A stretch of DNA of 20,940 nt, taken from Flavobacteriales bacterium CG18_big_fil_WC_8_21_14_2_50_32_9. Its GTDB lineage: Bacteria; Bacteroidota; Bacteroidia; Flavobacteriales_E; Vicingaceae. The DNA lies in NCBI GenBank assembly GCA_002770955.1, contig PCUH01000190.1, positions 1 to 20,940 of the forward strand, written 5' to 3'. A program made the translations under genes and the position numbers. The number at the start of each line of letters is the position of its first letter. Position 1 is the first letter of the stretch. This document shows positions 6,511 to 15,743 of this stretch, piece after piece. Below the pieces are notes generated by a model. The model had not been told where the DNA came from and did no database searches. It saw only the letters and a program-made list of their open reading frames with translations.

Positions 6511-9500
6511 ATGGAACAAAAAAGCGAAAAAATTATTTGTGATGCCAACGAAGCCGTTGCTAAAATAGCTCACAAAATCAATGAAGTTTGTGCAATTTAT
6601 CCAATTACACCAGCTTCGCCAATGGGCGAACATGTAGATGTTTATAGCTCTCAAGGCAAGAAAAACATTTGGAACAATGTTCCAAGAATTGTTGAAATGC
6701 AAAGTGAGGGTGGTGCTGCTTGAACGGTACATGGTTCTTTACAAGCTGGTGCATTAACTACCACTTTTACTTCTTCGCAAGGTTTGTTGTTAATGATTCC
6801 TAACATGTACAAAATGGCTGGTGAATTATTACCAACCGTTATACACGTTGCTGCCAGAACTATTGCAACCCATGCTTTATCTATTTTTGGCGACCATTCA
6901 GATGTAATGGCAACCCGACAAACAGGGTTTTCGATGATGTTTGGAGGTTCGGTTCAAGAAGCACACGATTTTGCCTTAATTACTCAAGTAGCGACATTAA
7001 AATCGAGAGTGCCATTTTTAAATGTTTTTGATGGATTTAGGACTTCTCACGAAATTTCAAAAATTGATGCTATTCCTGATGATGTAATCAATGCAATGAT
7101 GCCAGAAGACCACATTATGGCTCATAAAAAAAGAGGATTAAATCCTGATAGCCCTGTAATAAGAGGTTCTGCACAAAATCCTGATGTATTTTTTCAAGCC
7201 CGTGAAGCTGCCAATTTATATTATGATAAAGTTCCTGGAATTGTTCAAGAAGTAATGGATGAATTTTACGAACAAACGGGTCGTAAATACAGTTTGTTTT
7301 ATTATTTGGGTCACCCAGAAGCAGAAAGAGTAATTATTGTTATGGGTTCTGCCGAAGGTCCTGTTAGGGAATCTATTGATGCAATGGTAGAAAAAGGAGA
7401 AAAAGTGGGAGCTATTTTTGTTCGTTTATTCAGACCATTTTCTATCGCACATTTTGTTGATCAGTTACCAAAAACAGTTAAAAAAATTGCTGTTCTTGAC
7501 CGAACCAAAGAACCTGGCAGTGTTGGCGACCCGCTTTATTTAGATGTGGTTACCGCACTTGTTGAAAGCAAACGAGAAATGCCAACTGTTGTAGCTGGTC
7601 GTTACGGATTATCATCAAAAGAATTTACTCCAGCAATGGTGAAAGGAATTTATGATGAGTTGTTAAAAGACAGTCCTAAAAACCACTTCACTATTGGTAT
7701 TAACGATGATGTAAGCTTTAGAAGTTTAAATTACAAACCTGACTTTGAAATTAAAAAAACAACCATCAACTGTATGTTTTATGGCTTAGGTTCTGACGGA
7801 ACGGTTGGAGCAAATAAAAACTCGATTAAAATTATTGGTGAAACCACCGACAATTATGTTCAAGGATATTTTGTGTACGACTCTAAAAAAGCAGGTGCTC
7901 AAACCATTTCGCACTTACGTTTTGGACCAGACCCTATTTATTCAACTTACTTAATTGATAAAGCAGATTTTGTTGCCAGTCATCAATTTAAATTTATTGA
8001 AAAATTTAACATGGTTGCCGACTTAAAACAAGGCGGTACGTTCTTGTTAAATGCTCCATACTCAAAAGATGAAATTTGGGATAAATTATCCATCGAAATA
8101 CAAAAAGAAATAATTGAAAAAGAAATCAACTTTTATGTCATTGATGCTAGTAAAGTGGCTCAAGATGCTCATCTTGGAAAAAGGGCAAATACCGTTTTAC
8201 AAACGTGTTTCTTCGCTATTTCTGGTATTTTACCCAAAGATGAAGCCATTCAAAAAATTAAAAACGCCATTGTAAAATCGTATTCTCACAAAGGAGAAAA
8301 AGTGGTGAGCATGAACTTTAATGCGGTGGACAAATCATTGGAAAATTTACAAAAAGTTGATTATCCAAAAGTTGCGACCAGCAAAAAACACTTGTTGACC
8401 GCCATGAGAAATGCTCCAGCAGGGTTTGTTACTGATGTGTTAGAAAAAATATTAGGTGGTTTTGGAGATGAATTACCAGTTAGTGCTTTTACTGTTGATG
8501 GAACTTTTCCAACAGGAACAACTCAATACGAAAAAAACGGAATTGCTGATATTGTACCCGTTTGGGACGATGAAAAATTGTGTACACAATGCAATAAATG
8601 TATAGCCATTTGTCCTCATGCTGCCATTCGGGCAAAAGTGGTTTCAAACGATTTGTTAGCCAATTTACCTTCGTCTTTAAAATCTGTTCCAGCCAAAGGA
8701 AGACCTTTTGCAAGCGATAAAGAATCGTATATTCTTCAAGTTTCTCCCGAAGACTGTACAGGTTGCGATTTGTGTGTAGCAGTTTGTCCTGCCGAAAGCA
8801 AAGAAATTGAAAACTTTAAAGCCATCAACATGAGAAAAAAACAAGATGTTGAGGTGATTGAAAATGCAAACTGGGACGCTTTTGTTAATTTACCTTATTA
8901 CGACAGAAAAGAATTGCAAGTTTCTACCGTTAAAGGCTCTCAATTTTTAGAACCATTGTTTGAGTTCTCAGGAGCTTGTTCGGGTTGTGGCGAAACTCCT
9001 TACATTAAAATGCTTACTCAATTGTATGGCGATAGTATTTTAATCGCCAACGCAACTGGTTGTTCATCTATTTATGGGGGTAATTTACCAACCACACCTT
9101 ACAAAACAAACAAATCGGGTAGAGGTCCTGCTTGGGCAAACTCATTGTTTGAAGACAATGCAGAGTTTGGTTTGGGAATGAAATTAGCGTTGACCAAAAA
9201 ACAAGAAATTGCTTTTAACTTGTTAGAAACATTAAAACCAATGCTTGATGCTTCTTTGGTTGAAAGTATTGTAAACAACCTAGAAGAAACTGAAACTCAA
9301 AAAGAAGAAAAATTTGCTCAAATCGAACTTTTGAATAAATCTTTAGCGAAAATAAACAACAAAGATGCTGCAAAATTAGCTCAGCTTTCGGACTACCTTA
9401 GAAAAAAAGCAGTTTGGATTATTGGTGGTGATGGATGGGCTTACGACATCGGTTTTGGTGGTGTTGACCATATTTTAGCTTCGGGCGAAAACATTAATAT

Positions 9501-10041
9501 TTTGGTATTAGATACAGAGGTTTATTCAAATACTGGTGGACAAACATCAAAATCTACTCCATTGGGGGCAATTGCTAAATTCTCAACAGCTGGTAAACGA
9601 ACTAGCAAGAAAAATTTAGCCCTACAAGCGGTTTCTTACGAAAACGTTTATGTGGCTCAAATAGCTATGGGAGCTAAAGATTTACAAGCACTTAAAGCTT
9701 TTGAAGAAGCTGCTGCTTATGATGGTCCTTCAATAATTATTGCTTATTCTCATTGTGGTGAACATGGATATGATTTAAAAAATGGAGTTTCACAACAAGA
9801 AAAAGCAGTAGAAACGGGTTACTGGCCCTTGTTTAGGTTCGACCCATCAAAACCAAAAGGAAGCAGGTTTAAATTAGATTCGAAAGCTGCAACAGCTCCT
9901 TTAAATGAATTTATGTATAACGAAACCCGTTTTACCAGATTGGTTAAAGACAACCCAGAATTAGCAAAAGAACTATTGGCTCAAGCTCAAGAAGATGTGC
10001 AAACCAAATGGGAAAAACTGGAACATTTAAGTAGTATGTAG
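6511..10041 (+). pseudogene. nifJ: Pyruvate:ferredoxin (flavodoxin) oxidoreductase with in-frame TGA
   Basis: A single frame covers 1176 positions, the normal PFOR length, broken only by TGA at 6721-6723 (codon 71). Before it lie ANEAVAKIAHKINEV, CAIYPITPASPMGEH and VEMQSEGGAA; after it comes TVHGSLQAGALTTTFTSSQG. Family members have glycine at this point (GAAGxVHG), and GGA to TGA is a one-base change. Later domains are intact: two [4Fe-4S] motifs at about codons 691-701 and 749-759, CSGC at 823-826, GDGWAYDIGFGG from 973 and SHCGEHGYDL. The enzyme converts pyruvate and CoA to acetyl-CoA with reduced ferredoxin. The other 1105 codons show no decay, so a recent nonsense mutation, a sequencing error or read-through are all possible. 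ATG 6784 could restart translation but would lose the catalytic amino end. The stop is TAG. Confidence 0.88.
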
Positions 10042-10310
10042 CCTCCCCAATCCCGATAGCTATCGGGACTTGCTTAGAGGGGAGAAAAGCTTTCACAACC
10101 TCCCGAGTACTTCCCGAGAAATCGGGACAGGCAGGGAAGGGGCTACGTAGAGGAATGAGAAAATGAAATTAATTAAAATTAAAAGAGTATAAAAGCAATA
10201 ATGAAACAATAACTTTTAATAACCACTACAAAATCAACTTGCTCTCGCTGATAGGCACAGTGTGTTGGATACTCCTCCGTCAGCTGACGGAGGCTGGGGT
10301 GGGCTTAACT
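10042..10310 (+). repeat. Interspersed composite repeat, copy B (after nifJ)
   Basis: It begins right at the nifJ TAG (TAG-CCTCCCC). It contains a perfect palindrome TCCCGATAGCTATCGGGA (10052-10069), a second block from AACCTCCC to GGGAAGGGGCTACGTAGAGG (10098-10151), an AT-rich middle (to about 10270) homologous to copy A in the nuo operon, and the perfect 20-base palindrome CCTCCGTCAGCTGACGGAGG at 10275-10294. Its orientation is the same as the upstream gene, as for copies A and D. The stems may act as a terminator for nifJ. This gap of about 280 bases holds no convincing gene. Confidence 0.75.
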
Positions 10311-10324
10311 AATAACTAATTAAT

Positions 10325-10702
10325 ATGAAAACTAAAGCAACCAAATTATTTGATGATGCAGCTGCAAAGTTAAATCAAGCAAAGGAAGAAATTTTTAGAC
10401 CCCAAGAAGATTTAGTATCATTCGTTGTATGTAAAAATTCTCAATTTGCTATTGAAAATTTTTTGAAAGGATACTTAATGAACAACAATGTTGATCCAAG
10501 TAAATATAATACCTTAGATCTTCTTCTTTCAAAATGCAAAAAAATCAACAAAAAGTTTGAATCTATTAGTTTAAGCCCTCTTCAATGTACTTCTCATGAT
10601 TTAGAAACTAAAATTTGTTCTGATACTGAAAAAGTTTGCTCTTGTTTTAATGTCGCAGAAAACCTAAGTATTTTCTTAAAAAAAGAGAAAATAATTGAAT
10701 AG
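10325..10702 (+). CDS. Small HEPN-like protein, cysteine-rich
   Basis: This 125-residue, mostly helical protein has a middle segment, CKNSQFAIENFLKGYLMNN then a stretch ending TLDLLLSKCKKI, that resembles the HEPN fold pattern (small residue, AIExxLKxxL, then a Leu-rich helix after a Thr/His-Asp-Leu-like turn). The RNase motif R-x4-6-H of toxin HEPN proteins is not evident, and no nucleotidyltransferase (MNT) partner is adjacent, so a classic toxin-antitoxin pair is unlikely. Six cysteines (36, 71, 88, 98, 105, 107) are many for such a small cytoplasmic protein. I recall similar proteins in Flavobacteriales, but function is unknown. It has no signal peptide. It lies between the nifJ repeat block and the sucA promoter; the stop is TAG. 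Confidence 0.6.
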   Translation: MKTKATKLFDDAAAKLNQAKEEIFRPQEDLVSFVVCKNSQFAIENFLKGYLMNNNVDPSKYNTLDLLLSKCKKINKKFESISLSPLQCTSHDLETKICSDTEKVCSCFNVAENLSIFLKKEKIIE

Positions 10703-10761
10703 ATGTTGGTTTATAATTTGAACATTTTATTTATAATCATTTTTAATAAGAGATAATTCCT

Positions 10762-10769
10762 TACTTTTG
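10762..10769 (+). promoter_or_regulatory. Bacteroidota-type -7 promoter box for sucA
   Basis: TACTTTTG is a perfect TAnnTTTG match, 26 bases before the sucA ATG. No convincing TTG is seen near -33. The position allows a leader of about 20 bases. Confidence 0.5.
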
Positions 10770-10795
10770 TGAACTAATTTTTACACTTCAAAAGA

Positions 10796-13507
10796 ATGGA
10801 TAAACAGTCCTATTTAAGTAATGCAGATGGTTCTGTAATTGAAGAATATTACCAAAAATATCTTATAAACCCTGAAAATGTTGGCGAAGGCTGGCGAAAA
10901 TTTTTTGAAGGATTTGAGTTTGCTCGTAAAAATTACGATACAGATGTCCCTGAAGGATTTGATAAAGAATTCAAAGTTCTTGCATTAATTAATGGATATC
11001 GAACTCGCGGTCATTTGTTTACCAAAACCAATCCTGTTCGAATCAGACGCCAATATTCCCCAGCATTAAATATAGAAAACTTTGGATTATCCCAATCCGA
11101 TTTAGATATTGTTTTTCAGGTAGGTAATGAAGTTGGTGTTGGAGCAACAACATTACGCAACATTATTGCTCATTTAGAACATGTTTATTGTAATTCTATA
11201 GGTATTGAATACATGTATATTCGGAAACCTGAAGAACTTGCTTGGATAAAAGAAAACATCGAATTAAAATCGTTAACTGTATTTGATACTCGACAAAAAA
11301 AATACCTTCTTCATCAATTAAACAAAGCAGTAGTTTTTGAGCAGTTTTTACATAAAAAATTTGTTGGTCAAAAACGCTTTTCACTAGAAGGCAATGAAGC
11401 TTTAATACCCGCATTAGATGCCATTATAAAAGTTGGAGCTGATTTAGGAATCGAAGAGTTTATTATGGGAATGGCACATAGAGGTAGATTGAATGTGCTA
11501 GCAAACATTTTTAATAAATCTTACGAAAGTATATTTAGCGAATTTGAGGGAAAAGAATATGAAGACCATCTTTTTGATGGGGATGTAAAATATCATTTAG
11601 GATATTCTTGTGATATAAAAACAAGTAAAGAACAAAATGTTCATATCACATTATCTCCCAATCCTTCACACTTAGAAACAGTAGCACCTATTGTTGAGGG
11701 AATTACTCGTTCTAAAATAGATGCTTATTTAAAAGACGAAAACAAAATAGTTCCAATAATTATTCATGGCGATGCAGCAATTGCAGGGCAAGGAGTTGTA
11801 TATGAAGTAGTTCAAATGGCTCAATTAGATGGGTATCGAGTAGGCGGAACAATCCATATTGTAGTAAATAACCAAATTGGTTTTACTACCAACTATACTG
11901 ATGGACGTTCAAGTACGTATTGTACTGATGTTGCGAAAGTTACTTTATCTCCAGTTTTGCATGTTAATGGTGATGATGCCGAAGCAGTTATTCAGGCAGT
12001 TATTTTGGCTTTAGAATACCGTCAAAAATTTAAAAAAGATGTATTTATTGACATTCTCGGCTATCGAAAATATGGACATAATGAGGGTGATGAACCTCGA
12101 TTTACTCAACCCCTATTATACAAAGCAATAAGTAAACACCCAAATCCAAGGGATATTTATTTAAAACAATTAGTAGAAGAAAACATCGTTTCAAAAGAAG
12201 AATTAAATGAAATAGAAAAAAGTTTTGACACTCTACTTCAAGATCGATTAACTGATGCCAAACAAATTAAAAATTCTTTTGTAACTCCTTTCTTAAAAAG
12301 AAGTTGGAAAGATATAGGTTATTGTAACCCCGGTGATATTGAAAAGAGAATTGATACTACTTTTGATAAATCAAAATTAATTGCCTTAGCAAAAAAAATA
12401 AACACACTTCCTTCTGATAAAAAATTTATTAATAAGATTTCTCGATTATTTGATGCACGAATTCAAATGGTTAATGACGATAAATTAGATTGGTCTATGG
12501 GGGAAACCTTGGCTTATACTACCTTATTAGAAGAAAGGCATCCTATACGTTTTTCTGGTCAAGATGTGGAAAGAGGTACTTTTTCTCACAGACACGCAGT
12601 AGTAAAAGTAGAAGATTCTGAAGAAGAATATACACCGCTAAATCATATTTCCGATAATCAAGGTTATTTTCACATCTACAATTCATTATTGTCAGAATAT
12701 GGTGTTCTTGGTTTTGAATATGGTTATGCTATGGCAAATCCAAATACACTTACCATTTGGGAAGCTCAATTTGGTGATTTTAATAATGGAGCACAAATTA
12801 TTATTGATCAATTTCTAAGTGCCGCTGAAGACAAATGGAAAATACAAAACGGGTTGGTAATGTTGTTACCTCATGGTTATGAAGGTCAAGGAGCAGAACA
12901 TTCTAGTGGAAGAATGGAGCGATTTCTTCAGCTTTGTGCCGAAGAAAACATGATAATTGCAAACTGTTCCACTCCAGCTAATTTTTTTCACATACTGAGA
13001 AGGCAGTTGAAATGGAATTTCAGAAAACCACTTGTTGTATTTACACCTAAGAGTTTATTAAGGCATCCAAAATGTGTTTCTACTATTGATGATTTAGCCA
13101 AAGGAAAATTTCAAGAAGTAATTGATGATACTAATGCAAAAGCCAAAGATGTAGATACCTTGGTATTCTGCACAGGTAAATTCTACTATGATTTATTGGC
13201 TAAAAAAGAAGAAATTGGCGTAGAAAACATAGCATTAGTTAGACTAGAACAACTTTATCCATTACCAACTAAACAAATAGAAAAAATTATTAGTAATTAT
13301 ACAAAAGCAAAAAAGATAATTTGGGCACAAGAAGAACCTGAAAATATGGGAGCATGGAGTCATTTAATGAGACATCTTTCTCACATAAACTTAGAAGTGA
13401 TTTCATTAATAGAAAGTGGAGCTCCAGCAACAGGGTCTTCAAAAGCTCATACTGTTAGACACACTACAATTATTAATAAAATTTTTGAAAACGCATTAGT
13501 TAGTTAG
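10796..13507 (+). CDS. sucA: 2-oxoglutarate dehydrogenase E1 component
   Basis: This 903-residue thiamine-diphosphate decarboxylase of the NAD-linked 2-oxoglutarate dehydrogenase complex passes a succinyl group to the lipoyl arm of SucB. Visible marks are the amino-terminal tail with YYQKYLINPENVGEGWRKFF (E2/E3-docking region of OGDH E1), the MGMAHRGRLNVLANIF block, SPNPSHLETVAPIVEG, the ThDP motif beginning GDAAIAGQG at about 325 and ending at NNQIGFTT, and the transketolase-like central domain (GQDVERGTFSHRHAVV, FEYGYA, EAQFGDFNNGAQ). The length matches the family. It starts an operon with sucB and mscS. It is functionally parallel to the ferredoxin-linked KorAB on the other strand of the window. 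The stop is TAG. Confidence 0.97.
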   Translation: MDKQSYLSNADGSVIEEYYQKYLINPENVGEGWRKFFEGFEFARKNYDTDVPEGFDKEFKVLALINGYRTRGHLFTKTNPVRIRRQYSPALNIENFGLSQSDLDIVFQVGNEVGVGATTLRNIIAHLEHVYCNSIGIEYMYIRKPEELAWIKENIELKSLTVFDTRQKKYLLHQLNKAVVFEQFLHKKFVGQKRFSLEGNEALIPALDAIIKVGADLGIEEFIMGMAHRGRLNVLANIFNKSYESIFSEFEGKEYEDHLFDGDVKYHLGYSCDIKTSKEQNVHITLSPNPSHLETVAPIVEGITRSKIDAYLKDENKIVPIIIHGDAAIAGQGVVYEVVQMAQLDGYRVGGTIHIVVNNQIGFTTNYTDGRSSTYCTDVAKVTLSPVLHVNGDDAEAVIQAVILALEYRQKFKKDVFIDILGYRKYGHNEGDEPRFTQPLLYKAISKHPNPRDIYLKQLVEENIVSKEELNEIEKSFDTLLQDRLTDAKQIKNSFVTPFLKRSWKDIGYCNPGDIEKRIDTTFDKSKLIALAKKINTLPSDKKFINKISRLFDARIQMVNDDKLDWSMGETLAYTTLLEERHPIRFSGQDVERGTFSHRHAVVKVEDSEEEYTPLNHISDNQGYFHIYNSLLSEYGVLGFEYGYAMANPNTLTIWEAQFGDFNNGAQIIIDQFLSAAEDKWKIQNGLVMLLPHGYEGQGAEHSSGRMERFLQLCAEENMIIANCSTPANFFHILRRQLKWNFRKPLVVFTPKSLLRHPKCVSTIDDLAKGKFQEVIDDTNAKAKDVDTLVFCTGKFYYDLLAKKEEIGVENIALVRLEQLYPLPTKQIEKIISNYTKAKKIIWAQEEPENMGAWSHLMRHLSHINLEVISLIESGAPATGSSKAHTVRHTTIINKIFENALVS

Positions 13508-13547
13508 AAGAGTTAGAAGAAGGAAGCACGAAGACAGAAGTTTTAAA
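13508..13547. repeat. AGAAG-rich short repeat run between sucA and sucB
   Basis: After the sucA stop the gap reads as near-repeats of a 7-9 base unit ending in AGAAG or CGAAG (AGTTAGAAG, AAGGAAG, CACGAAG, ACAGAAG). The same style of run occurs inside the sucB coding sequence at 13821-13855. It probably represents a spreading simple repeat. Confidence 0.5.
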
Positions 13548-13572
13548 ATCTTAAACCTTAAACAGTAAAAAC

Positions 13573-14847
13573 ATGGCTTTAGAAATGAAAGTTCCCTCAC
13601 CGGGAGAATCTATAACAGAAGTGGAAATAGCACAATGGTTAGTTGAAGATGGCGATTATGTTGATAAAGACCAAGCAATTGCTGAAATTGACTCAGATAA
13701 AGCAACATTAGAGCTTCCTGCTGAGCAATCTGGCATTATTACTTTGAAAGCAGCAGAAGGAGATTTAGTAAAAGTGGGTTCAGTAGTTTGTTTAATTGAT
13801 ACGGATGCTAAAAAACCGGCAGGAAGTAAGAAGTCAGAAGCTGGAAGTCAGAAGGCGGCATTGAGCGAGGGATCTCTCCTTGAGGAGAGAGACAGAGAGG
13901 TGATAAGTTCAGAAAATAAGAAGATAGAAAACCAAAACACAAAGGCGACAGTTGAGGTTAAAGCAACTCCATTAGCTAAAGAAATGATAGCTGCTAATAA
14001 TATCAATACTCAAAAAATTTCAGGAAGTGGAAACAACGGAAAAATTACTAAAAGTGATATACAAGCTTATTTAACTAATGGAATTGACTCTTCCGCTATT
14101 GTAGGTTGGGGAGGCTCTCGTGAGCAAGACACTCAAAAAATGAGTATGCTTCGCAGGAAAGTAGCACAACGATTGGTTGCTGTGAAAAATGAAACCGCCA
14201 TGTTAACTACTTTTAATGAAGTTGACATGAAGCCCATAATGGATTTGAGAAATCAATACAAAGATAAGTTTAAAGAAACGCATGGTGTAAGCTTAGGCTT
14301 TATGTCATTCTTTACCAAAGCGGTTACCGAAGCACTTCGTCAGTTCCCTACAGTTAACGGAATGATAGATGGAGACAATATGATAACTTATGATTATGCT
14401 GACATAGGAATAGCTGTTAGCTCTCCAAAAGGCTTGATGGTGCCTGTGGTTAGAAATGCTGAACAAATGAGCTTAGCCGAAATTGAAGCTGAAATAAAAC
14501 GACTGGCTGTGAAAGCACGTGATGGCAAAATTGATATTGCTGATATGGAAGGTGGAACTTTTACCATTACCAATGGAGGTGTGTTTGGTTCAATGTTGAG
14601 TACACCCATTATTAATCCTCCACAAAGTGCCATTTTGGGTATGCACAATATTGTTGACCGTCCAGTTGCTATTGATGGAAAAGTAGAAATTAGACCTATT
14701 ATGTACGTGGCATTGAGTTATGACCATAGAATCATTGATGGAAAAGAATCTGTTGGGTTCTTAAAAACAGTAAAAGAGATGCTTGAAAATCCAAGCAGCA
14801 TCATTTTTGGAGGTAAAAACCCTGAAGAAGTATTACTTAATTTATGA
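13573..14847 (+). CDS. sucB: 2-oxoglutarate dehydrogenase E2, dihydrolipoyl succinyltransferase
   Basis: This 424-residue E2 core enzyme has a lipoyl domain at residues 1-76 (lipoyl-lysine K43 in EIDSDKATLE), a linker of about 80-125, a peripheral-subunit-binding domain at about 130-168 (TPLAKEMIAAN to GKITKSDIQAYL), a second short linker, and the catalytic domain from about 193 to the end, with the active-site SYDHRIIDG (His385, Asp389). It moves the succinyl group from E1 to CoA. The first linker is odd: instead of the usual Ala/Pro-rich hinge it reads GSKKSEAGSQKAALSEG then SLLEERDREV, and its DNA resembles two intergenic repeat families of this genome. It is co-transcribed with sucA. Its TGA stop overlaps the mscS ATG (ATGA). 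Confidence 0.96.
   Translation: MALEMKVPSPGESITEVEIAQWLVEDGDYVDKDQAIAEIDSDKATLELPAEQSGIITLKAAEGDLVKVGSVVCLIDTDAKKPAGSKKSEAGSQKAALSEGSLLEERDREVISSENKKIENQNTKATVEVKATPLAKEMIAANNINTQKISGSGNNGKITKSDIQAYLTNGIDSSAIVGWGGSREQDTQKMSMLRRKVAQRLVAVKNETAMLTTFNEVDMKPIMDLRNQYKDKFKETHGVSLGFMSFFTKAVTEALRQFPTVNGMIDGDNMITYDYADIGIAVSSPKGLMVPVVRNAEQMSLAEIEAEIKRLAVKARDGKIDIADMEGGTFTITNGGVFGSMLSTPIINPPQSAILGMHNIVDRPVAIDGKVEIRPIMYVALSYDHRIIDGKESVGFLKTVKEMLENPSSIIFGGKNPEEVLLNL
13821..13906 (+). repeat. Repeat-like DNA inside the sucB linker
   Basis: The segment 13821-13855 is built of AGAAGTCAGAAG-type units (GGAAGTAAGAAGTCAGAAG). It is followed by a palindromic block TCTCTCCT-TG-AGGAGAGA (13873-13890) with GACAGAGAGGTG after it, the layout of the GC-rich interspersed palindromes that usually lie between genes in Bacteroidota. 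The frame stays open through both, and they encode the flexible linker between the lipoyl and binding domains. Confidence 0.55.
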
Positions 14848-15743
14848 TTACTGATTTCTTAACAAAAAGCTGGAATGAAATTTCATCTTCCGACACAATA
14901 AAACACTTACTTTTTGTTGTAATAACATTTGCCGTTGCATCTGTTTTGCTAATTATTTTAAGAAAAATAGCCACTAAAATCATTAAGAATAATGCCGACA
15001 AACTTAAAGTTGATCCTACTAACTTTTCTTTCTTAAAAAACTCGTTGAGTTTTATCATTTACTTTATTGCCTTAATTGTTATTTTTCGCCACATTCCGGC
15101 ATTGCGTTCTTTTGGTTCAGCCTTATTTGCTGGAGCAGGAATTTTAGCCGCCATTATTGGTTTTGCCTCTCAAAAAGCTTTTTCAAATATCATTACAGGG
15201 ATTTTTATTCTGATTTTTAAACCCTACAGAGTGGGTGATGTAATAGAAATTAGTAATGGTAGAATTGGAACTGTGGAAGAAATTACTTTGCGTCACACCA
15301 TCATTAAAGATTTTAAAAACGAACGAATTATTGTTCCCAATACCGTAATTAGTGATGATATTATCATTAACAGTTCCATTACCGATTCTAAAATTCAATG
15401 CAGAGTAGAAGTAGGTATCAGCTACGATTCTGACATAGACTTAGCCATGCAAATAATGAGAGATGAATGTGAAAAGCATCGGTTGTTAATTGACAATAGA
15501 ACGCATGAAGATTTAGCTAATGAAGTTCCTTTGGTTAGAGTTGCTGTAATAGCGTTAGCAGATTTTTCTGTAAATTTAAGGGCTAGTGCATGGACAGAAA
15601 GTTTTGCTGATGCTTTTCAAATGCGAACAGACTTACTCAAAAGCATTAAAGAACGCTTCGACCGTGAAGGGGTTGAAATTCCTTTCCCTTATAGGACTAT
15701 CGTTTATAAAAAAGATTTGGAGAAGAAGGAAAAAGAAAATTAA
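14844..15743 (+). CDS. MscS-family small-conductance mechanosensitive channel
   Basis: This 299-residue membrane protein has three predicted helices (about residues 22-42, 64-84 and 88-120) followed by a cytoplasmic beta/alpha domain. The third helix region, SALFAGAGILAAIIGFASQK then AFSNIITGIFILI, has the Ala/Gly pattern of the MscS pore helix, and FKPYRVGDVIEI followed by GTVEEITLRHTIIKD is the typical start of the beta domain. Such channels open under membrane tension and release osmolytes. It overlaps sucB by four bases (ATGA), so it is translationally coupled to a metabolic operon; no functional link is obvious. It ends in TAA, sharing the palindromic TTAA with the panC stop on the other strand. 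Confidence 0.93.
   Translation: MITDFLTKSWNEISSSDTIKHLLFVVITFAVASVLLIILRKIATKIIKNNADKLKVDPTNFSFLKNSLSFIIYFIALIVIFRHIPALRSFGSALFAGAGILAAIIGFASQKAFSNIITGIFILIFKPYRVGDVIEISNGRIGTVEEITLRHTIIKDFKNERIIVPNTVISDDIIINSSITDSKIQCRVEVGISYDSDIDLAMQIMRDECEKHRLLIDNRTHEDLANEVPLVRVAVIALADFSVNLRASAWTESFADAFQMRTDLLKSIKERFDREGVEIPFPYRTIVYKKDLEKKEKEN

Noticed and set aside
6721..6723. TGA read as glycine (an altered genetic code as in some candidate-phylum bacteria)
   Set aside because: No other gene in about 18 kb of coding sequence contains an internal TGA, glycine codons including GGA are common, and the gene content is clearly Bacteroidota.
6721..6723. Selenocysteine at the nifJ TGA
   Set aside because: The family residue is glycine, not cysteine, and I see no convincing hairpin of the right kind directly after the codon.
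6382..6732. Minus-strand frame of 116 codons over the nifJ start
   Set aside because: It is antisense to the hairpin and to well-conserved PFOR codons, with low-complexity product and no recognisable motif.
10201..10320. Small gene inside repeat copy B
   Set aside because: The frame matching copy A stops after three codons (ATG AAA CAA TAA) and is shifted relative to copy A.
14101..14120. GGTTGGGGAGGCT in the second sucB linker as another repeat insertion
   Set aside because: The encoded GGSR motif also occurs natively in flavobacterial SucB before the catalytic domain, so the DNA likeness may be coincidence.
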